This document shows positions 25,201 to 29,614 of a stretch of DNA of 29,614 nucleotides, piece after piece (position 1 is the stretch's first letter; each line of letters begins with the position of its first letter). The translations under genes and the position numbers were made by a program. Under the pieces are notes generated by a model. It did no database searches. It was not told the DNA's origin and saw only the letters and a list, made by a program, of their open reading frames with translations. Source of the DNA: UBA1672 sp964352375 (GTDB taxonomy: Bacteria; Pseudomonadota; Alphaproteobacteria; Micavibrionales; Micavibrionaceae); contig CAYGSA010000016.1 of NCBI GenBank assembly GCA_964352375.1, forward strand, positions 1-29,614, in the 5' to 3' direction.

Positions 25201-25338
25201 AAGTAAACCAACATTATGATAGATAACGGCAATCATACTCGCCATTAACGCAAAGCCTGATCCAAACAGATGTTTAATCCGGGGCCATATCCCCGGAAAC
25301 AAAGCGTATCGCGCTATACCTGTTGTGTTAACTCTCAT
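22201..25338 (-). CDS. DotA/TraY-family large membrane protein, copy A
   Basis: 1045 residues. DotA and TraY are polytopic inner-membrane proteins of type IVB secretion and IncI conjugation systems. N-terminal block: GLLPQGH (44-50), FGRFGIRHV (58-66), TM about 86-108, FFESC (157-161) with C169 nearby, TM about 190-218, AAKYGS (270-275). The middle (about 290-790) is a large extracytoplasmic region with C457 in PTCGEL and AGAALWYNQIASING (628-642). C-terminal block: TMs about 805-832, 868-898 and 953-972, with MPLWALAHI (846-854), TNGYFLIFEIF (867-877) and FKLVDQIPNNILRW (973-986). A 60-residue tail contains GSQ and ends GGGKT. A GAGGTGA ribosome-binding sequence precedes the ATG. It is the last gene of a three-paralogue run, 22 bases after copy B. 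Confidence 0.85.
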   Translation of the reverse strand: MRVNTTGIARYALFPGIWPRIKHLFGSGFALMASMIAVIYHNVGLLPQGHDYLNPRNFGRFGIRHVLMEARHNLVFDRENIDKVLVYFLILGGIVILALQFVLLGLSLASSSAFASALWASYFTTTLAGPEQDMAMVILDKVFGVSQLSGTTVAGGFFESCMSNLTVPCTDIRGNVINSPTSFPTPLHLALHQMLLFYTLGIAFISGAIILYFVVAIVGETIVSGTPFGQRFNKAWFLPRLIMFFFLIAPISFVNNNAGINVAQLITLSAAKYGSNMATNAWTTFVDSAGAATASGGGLAVNGLMGNNRSMVARPNAPEIGGLTQFMHLVRMCIFAEKIVHGKDVLPYIVREPYHAPPFTSPFATPHVVPPPIPRLDGTGSYTYANAGGTTDDFLPYFDGGFYRPFHEAVEFSRYNDVILRFGHYNPPNTLASLLIPDPNDPPGAYDKEWGYVEPTCGELRFEITSLDEFVVGPTPASSTAFPIQDNYWYFIGFYLANTGVTVAGGTLNSPAIDITTYCMLKAILPQAHDGECVTQGYSTTTPVFQYTSDTKWMTVEAARAMIEYMNLWNKVFVTGEAIDWNTYAYNPSFDITANAAQNPNGIDAHLDDPTYSGNMLMTPEMRQRGWAGAALWYNQIASINGMVASAVQNIPRPYRYPRVMEIVADAHKATDKSLSYVDRFNPRLANGQVVDFPKLGDEYIAAALFSSYEFWNSAAIQETVFTRSSSNAIINTINMILGTNGLYSILENEGVYPLAMISALGKSMVDAALRNLFAGIVGQGIGSLLGDKFGGPFAAVAGKFAFRFGMVGLSIGFILFYVVPLLPFLYFFFAFSGWVKSIFEAIVAMPLWALAHIKIDGEGLPGPWATNGYFLIFEIFVRPTLIIFGFIFSIVLFAALVDQLHSSYYLLTLVASGYDIEAEMFGSVAPAATWSSTGGLPGSGRGTLEFMRGPVDELFYTIIYVMIVYMIGISCFKLVDQIPNNILRWMGVTVSTFHESIGDPATELIGKVYRGSQMTNAQILQLIEGAGGRDHVTDNQITMGGGKT

Positions 25339-25360
25339 ATTAAAGTTTCACCTCATCACC

Positions 25361-28294
25361 CTATTTCGTAGCGGCGCCAACAGCGCTAGACAAACCACCA
25401 CCAAGTCTGGAAATAACTTGCTGAGAACCAACAGACATTTTAGAAACCATCGCCTGCGCAACATCTTCACGTTGGTCATTAAACGTCGCAACACTCTGCC
25501 CCATCCATCTCAAAATATTGTTGGGAATAGTATCAATAAGCTTAAATGAAGACATACCGAGCATATACACAACAATCGCATAAATTACAGTAAAGAAGAA
25601 TTCATCAATCAAACCGCGCATAAAGCTGAGTGTGCCCCTTGGGTTGGTAAGCTCTGAATCAATATCATAACCAGCAGTATTCTCTACAACCAGACTGAAC
25701 ACACTATTAAGCACACCGACCAAAGCAGAATATGTAGAAATACTGGCCAGCAAACCAAAGACAATCAGAATTGGACGTAAGAAAACTTCAAAAATCAGGA
25801 AATAACCATTAAGGGCCGCATTCCCAGGCAAACCATTACCATCAATACGAATATGAGCCAGCGCCCATAAGGGTGCACCGACCATCGCCTCAAAGATACC
25901 TTTAATCCACCCACCAACTGCAAAGAAGAAATAAAGGAACGGCAAGAACGGAACCACATAGAATAAAACAAACCCTACAGTAAGCCCCACCATCGCAACC
26001 ATGACAAAGAACTTCGCCGCAACACCAGCCATTTCTTCAGGAAGACCATCAAAAACCAATCCCGTCGTAACCATCAAGGCCGTCATACCAAGAGATTTAA
26101 TAGCTCCCTCAACCAAAGAACGGCCTATCCCGGAAAGCAGCGCAAGCGGATGCGTATCAGTATTCTCTCTAATATTAAGTAAACCATCCAAACCAAAGAC
26201 CGAAGACACAGCAGACAAAAATGGATTACCCGTCGGCTCTGTAGAACGAGGATCACCTGCACTTTCATCCCACTCTTCAAATGACTCTACTAACGCAGAC
26301 GCTAAAGTCGCGTCACGACCCTCCCCAAGAAGCGGGGTAATATCATCAACACCAGAAATCTCAAGCTTAAACCGGTTTAAAATACCAATATTTTGATCAT
26401 AAGCCTTTTTAATAGAAGCAACCTTTTCCATCTGAACAGGATATCGCGTAACAATGGGTGAAGAAAACACAGCAGCAGTAAGCCCGCCATTCAACTCAGC
26501 AATCCTGTTATACCAAATACCTGCACCACCCCAGCCTTTCTCATAAAGCGGGGAACCACTCCCAGGACTGCCGACGGCAGGCGCGCCCCAACGTGCACTC
26601 ACAAGTTCCTCTGCAACAGCGTCACGAACCTCATCGACCATTCTTTCATTTGCACGATCTAACGCCTGTTGCACAAAGTCGGCATCAAGCCGCACCGCAT
26701 GTAAAGTCTCAACCTCTTGACCGTTAGTAGGCAACCCCTCGACATGGCGATTAGCAGCCTCCCTGAAACGATGGTTGACTCCGGGCCCATGGGGAATAGC
26801 GCCAAGACCAGTCCAAAAACTGGTAAAACCAGCACCACCATTAAAATGCCACATATCGCGAACAAGAGTAAAATATCCCTCCTGAACCTGGCCAGGCCCT
26901 GGCTGCGCATTAATAACAGGAACAGCGATAGGAATCAAAGGCCTAGAGTCATGAAGAACCATTTGAATCTCACCGCAAATAGGCTTGACATGGCCACGCT
27001 CATTAGGAAAACGTCCACTATCTTGAACGCCAAAACGAATTGTATAATAACTTGTCCCGATCGGAAAGAAAAGACCATTAACAATTTGCTGATAAATGGT
27101 CAGAGGAGCTATTAGCCTAGCATTCGTGGTCTCACTATGCCTCGTAAGCGCATAAGCCTCAATCTCTCTATTCGCCGGCAAAGAAGTTGGCGCAGGCAAG
27201 CCAAGATCTATCTGTTGTTTCCGATAACTTAAAAAATCAAAATGTTCATAAACATACTTACAAGTTTGCGCAACATACATAAATTGCGTCAAAGTTTTAA
27301 GCTCAGGAATATTAGGAACAGAGACAAGGTTCTGCCCCCCCGCCAAATAACGATCCGTAAGCGTATCGTTAAAATAACGCCACCCATTACTGGCAAACGC
27401 CGAACCGTACTTCGCGGCATATAAAACAATATATTGAGAAGAGTTTAGCCCGATGGATAATGGCATAAGAAGGCCAAATGCAATAACAATACGCAAAGGT
27501 GCCCACGTCTTATTAAAGCGCCGCCCAAAAGGGATACCGCTTTGCGCCGTTTCAGCAACAACCGTCGCAACAAAATAAGAAGTAACCATCACCGCAATAA
27601 CAAGTAAACCCGTGCTGTAAACTGCAAAAAGACGATGCATGGCGTGATGGTAAGGAAAGGGAAAGAACAAATTCGCACCGGGCGAAAGGGGTGAGAATTG
27701 TGCCGCAGCCGTGACAGGCACAGACGTAGACAAAAGGTTAATACTAAAAATTGGAAGACCAAAATTATCGCGACAAATATTCGTACTTGCGATACAAGAC
27801 TCAAAAAATGCGTCCGAACCACCAGTACCCGTGCCACCTGGGTAAGGAACACCAAAAACCATGTCCAGCATCATGCTTGCAAGATCGTGATTTCTAAAAT
27901 CAACATTTGATATAGTAAACAAATCCGCCCAGCTCATAGGCAAAGCAAGGGCAGGCTGCATAAAGAAGATGGCCGCCATCGAAAAAAACTGAATAATAAA
28001 AATAACCAAACCAACTAAAATGACCAAAAACAAAATAATTTGATCTAGATTCTTAAAACGCAAAGTCAAATGGCTTGCAGCTTGAGCAACAACATGTCGA
28101 ACACCAAAACGACCTATATTATAGTGCATTAAATAAGGGTGACCTTGCGGTAATAACCCCACCATCTGATAAACCAGTGCCAAAAAATAAGGTATATGCC
28201 CCAGACCACCCGAAACAAGCGCACGCATGCGCGGCACAATCTGCGGCATAAAAGCGTAACGCAAAACTCCCTTTGGCAACACAATACTTAACAT
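25361..28294 (-). CDS. DotA/TraY-family large membrane protein, copy B
   Basis: 977 residues, clearly paralogous to copy A with the same order of blocks: GLLPQGHPYL (46-55), GRFGVRHV, TM about 85-105, FFESC (163-167) with C174, AAKYGS, a large central region with PICGEI and GGAGIWYNRIAELNGG, then APLWALAHI, LNGYFLIFEVF, the last TM about 897-915 and FKLIDTIPNNILRW (917-930). The tail has KMSVGSQ and ends GAATK. The central part differs strongly from copy A in length and sequence. AAGGA lies a few bases before the ATG at 28294. It starts 84 bases after copy C. No partner type IV secretion gene is in the window, so a role in secretion is inferred from family only. Confidence 0.85.
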   Translation of the reverse strand: MLSIVLPKGVLRYAFMPQIVPRMRALVSGGLGHIPYFLALVYQMVGLLPQGHPYLMHYNIGRFGVRHVVAQAASHLTLRFKNLDQIILFLVILVGLVIFIIQFFSMAAIFFMQPALALPMSWADLFTISNVDFRNHDLASMMLDMVFGVPYPGGTGTGGSDAFFESCIASTNICRDNFGLPIFSINLLSTSVPVTAAAQFSPLSPGANLFFPFPYHHAMHRLFAVYSTGLLVIAVMVTSYFVATVVAETAQSGIPFGRRFNKTWAPLRIVIAFGLLMPLSIGLNSSQYIVLYAAKYGSAFASNGWRYFNDTLTDRYLAGGQNLVSVPNIPELKTLTQFMYVAQTCKYVYEHFDFLSYRKQQIDLGLPAPTSLPANREIEAYALTRHSETTNARLIAPLTIYQQIVNGLFFPIGTSYYTIRFGVQDSGRFPNERGHVKPICGEIQMVLHDSRPLIPIAVPVINAQPGPGQVQEGYFTLVRDMWHFNGGAGFTSFWTGLGAIPHGPGVNHRFREAANRHVEGLPTNGQEVETLHAVRLDADFVQQALDRANERMVDEVRDAVAEELVSARWGAPAVGSPGSGSPLYEKGWGGAGIWYNRIAELNGGLTAAVFSSPIVTRYPVQMEKVASIKKAYDQNIGILNRFKLEISGVDDITPLLGEGRDATLASALVESFEEWDESAGDPRSTEPTGNPFLSAVSSVFGLDGLLNIRENTDTHPLALLSGIGRSLVEGAIKSLGMTALMVTTGLVFDGLPEEMAGVAAKFFVMVAMVGLTVGFVLFYVVPFLPFLYFFFAVGGWIKGIFEAMVGAPLWALAHIRIDGNGLPGNAALNGYFLIFEVFLRPILIVFGLLASISTYSALVGVLNSVFSLVVENTAGYDIDSELTNPRGTLSFMRGLIDEFFFTVIYAIVVYMLGMSSFKLIDTIPNNILRWMGQSVATFNDQREDVAQAMVSKMSVGSQQVISRLGGGLSSAVGAATK

Positions 28295-28362
28295 ACTCTT
28301 TCCTTCTTCTAAAACCTAACGTCTGCGCATAAACTTAAACGCACCATCTTGATCCTAATAAC

Positions 28363-28391
28363 GGCTCTTACTAAAAACTTATTTAAGAGCC
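28363..28391. promoter_or_regulatory. Hairpin across the stop codon of DotA/TraY copy C
   Basis: GGCTCTTA (28363-28370) pairs perfectly with TAAGAGCC (28384-28391) over a 13-base loop. The TAA stop of copy C (28379-28381) is in the loop and one arm is in its last codons. No U-run follows in the minus direction, so transcript stabilisation or partial termination before copy B is more likely than full termination. Confidence 0.45.
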
Positions 28392-29614
28392 TTGCCGATA
28401 GCACCTCCTATGCCACCCGACGCATCACGTATAGCGCCAGAAGCCTGACTACCAACAGTCAATCCCCCAACAGATGCCATACGGTTCAAACTCTCAACCT
28501 GATCTTGATCAATATCACCAAACGATGACACACCCGCACCTGCCCACCGCAAAATATTATCAGGGATTTTATCAATCAACTTGAACGAAGAAAGCGCCAG
28601 CATATAACAAATCATCGTGTAAACAATCGTGAAGAAAAACTGGTCAACAACACTCCGGCTGAGCTGAATATCAGTAATTAAATTCGTCCCTAAAACATCA
28701 AACCCAGGTGTATAACCCGCAGCATTAACAGTAACCAAGTCCCAGATAAGATTTAAAATCCGAACCTGCGTAGAGAATATAATAATCGCCGCCACCAAAC
28801 CAAAGACAGTTAAAATCGGACGAATAAATATCTCCATGATCAAGAAATAACCGTTTTGTGCGGCATCACCCGGCAAACCTTCCCCATCAATACGCATATG
28901 CGCCAAAGCCCATAGAGGCACACCAACCATGGCCTCAAATATTGCCTTAACCCAAGAGGCCACAGCAAAATAAAAGTAAAGAAAAGGCAAAAACGGTAAA
29001 ACATAAAAAAGAACAAAACCAGCCGTCAGCCCCAAGAAAGCCATTGAATAAAAGACAGAACTCGCCGCCTTAGCCGCGCCAGCCATGCCCGAAAACACCT
29101 CAAGACCATTCAGCATACCCCCTAAAAACGCAGATGTTGTAGACGCCGCCATATTAAAGACAGCAGAATTAACAAGCCCCTTTCCAACCGACACCAACTG
29201 CGCCAACGGGTGCAAATGAAGATTGGCACCACGAATATTCATAAGCCCATCTGTACCCAATAGAAGATGCATCGCATTAATCAAAGGGTTTTCTACAGGT
29301 GGGCGACTAAGATCATCCGTATTCTTTTGTCCGCCCTTTGTATTCCAAAAAGCAAAAACATCAGCCAAAGGCTCAGCAACAGATTCCAATTCATCACCCG
29401 GACGCTCAAGTCGAATTTTCTTGGGTGCAGAATTCTCAGATTCCGCCCTCAAAGTCGGATCAAACTGAGTTAAAGGATCATGAGAAACATTATGTTGCTG
29501 CTTATAAGCACGCACCTGCTCCATAACAGTTGGGTATAAATCAAAATAAGGGATAGAACGAACGCCATCCATCCACCCGCCATTCATTTCCGCAAGCTTG
29601 TTATACCATATGCC
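28379..29614 (-). CDS. DotA/TraY-family large membrane protein, copy C (5' end outside window)
   Basis: 412 readable residues, the C-terminal part only. The frame continues to the last base: the first visible residues GIWYNKLAEMNGGW match GIWYNRIAELNGG of copy B, so an apparent ATG at 29587 is internal. The C-terminal block is fully conserved: PFLPFLYFYFAVASW, VPLWALAHMRIDGEGLPG, QNGYFLIMEIFIRP, then FKLIDKIPDNILRW and a glycine-rich tail with TVGSQ ending GKALK. By comparison with A and B about 550-650 residues are missing upstream. It is first in the visible run and may be followed upstream by further family members. Confidence 0.85.
   Translation of the reverse strand, partial: GIWYNKLAEMNGGWMDGVRSIPYFDLYPTVMEQVRAYKQQHNVSHDPLTQFDPTLRAESENSAPKKIRLERPGDELESVAEPLADVFAFWNTKGGQKNTDDLSRPPVENPLINAMHLLLGTDGLMNIRGANLHLHPLAQLVSVGKGLVNSAVFNMAASTTSAFLGGMLNGLEVFSGMAGAAKAASSVFYSMAFLGLTAGFVLFYVLPFLPFLYFYFAVASWVKAIFEAMVGVPLWALAHMRIDGEGLPGDAAQNGYFLIMEIFIRPILTVFGLVAAIIIFSTQVRILNLIWDLVTVNAAGYTPGFDVLGTNLITDIQLSRSVVDQFFFTIVYTMICYMLALSSFKLIDKIPDNILRWAGAGVSSFGDIDQDQVESLNRMASVGGLTVGSQASGAIRDASGGIGGAIGKALK

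Noticed and set aside
28379..29587. Copy C as a complete 402-aa gene starting at the ATG at 29587
   Set aside because: The frame continues to the window edge, and the residues before that ATG (GIWYNKLAE) match an internal segment of copy B.
22201..29614. DotA/TraY run as part of an integrative or conjugative element
   Set aside because: No integrase, relaxase, tRNA, direct repeat or composition change is visible, and its edge is three bases from mlaC. The family link alone is not enough.
1..29614. CRISPR arrays, tRNA or rRNA genes, riboswitches, insertion sequences
   Set aside because: Intergenic gaps are all 205 bases or less and none shows the needed repeats or RNA structures; no transposase-like protein is encoded.

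Overview
The window comes from an alphaproteobacterium with a Gram-negative, LPS-type envelope and moderate G+C. The evidence is the short one-domain RNase D, the KdsD-LptC-LptA-LptB order, the pheA/cytochrome c pairing, the ftsK-lolA pairing, the divergent pepA/lptFG arrangement and the ESYV (not ESRP) form of the PheA ACT motif. The large DotA/TraY-like proteins recall Micavibrio-type lineages, but that placement is inference. Most of the window is dense housekeeping DNA. I saw no tRNA, rRNA, CRISPR array, transposase or integrase.

Layout: (1) 1-3886, minus strand: rnd, kdsD, lptC, lptA, lptB, running from Kdo precursor isomerase to the LPS export machinery. (2) 4043-9144, plus strand: a receiver protein with a degenerate GGDEF domain, a polysaccharide export pair (GumB/Wza-like protein and Wzc/GumC-like co-polymerase with tyrosine kinase), a 64-aa membrane peptide coupled to an unrecognised 279-aa polytopic membrane protein, and a 111-aa phage-like protein. 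(3) 9240-14410, minus strand: recR, lolA, ftsK, an internally duplicated 112-aa protein, pheA. (4) 14537-15130, plus strand: a membrane-anchored cytochrome c cut by a 100-N scaffold gap. (5) 15232-18201, minus strand: holC, an EpmB/KamA-like radical SAM gene and pepA, overlapping head to tail. (6) 18297-22197, plus strand: lptF-lptG and mlaA-mlaC. (7) 22201-29614, minus strand: three consecutive DotA/TraY-family genes, the last running off the window.

Functionally the window is dominated by envelope biogenesis: LptB, LptC, LptA, LptF and LptG move LPS outward, LolA carries lipoproteins, MlaA and MlaC maintain lipid asymmetry, and the GumB/GumC-like pair points to a capsule or exopolysaccharide. 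The most unusual part is the tandem of three roughly 1000-residue DotA/TraY paralogues. Their membrane scaffold is conserved, their central extracytoplasmic regions have diverged, and no other Dot/Icm gene lies inside the window. The orphan polysaccharide module with its unrecognised membrane-protein pair, and the duplicated 112-aa protein beside ftsK, are the next most interesting items.
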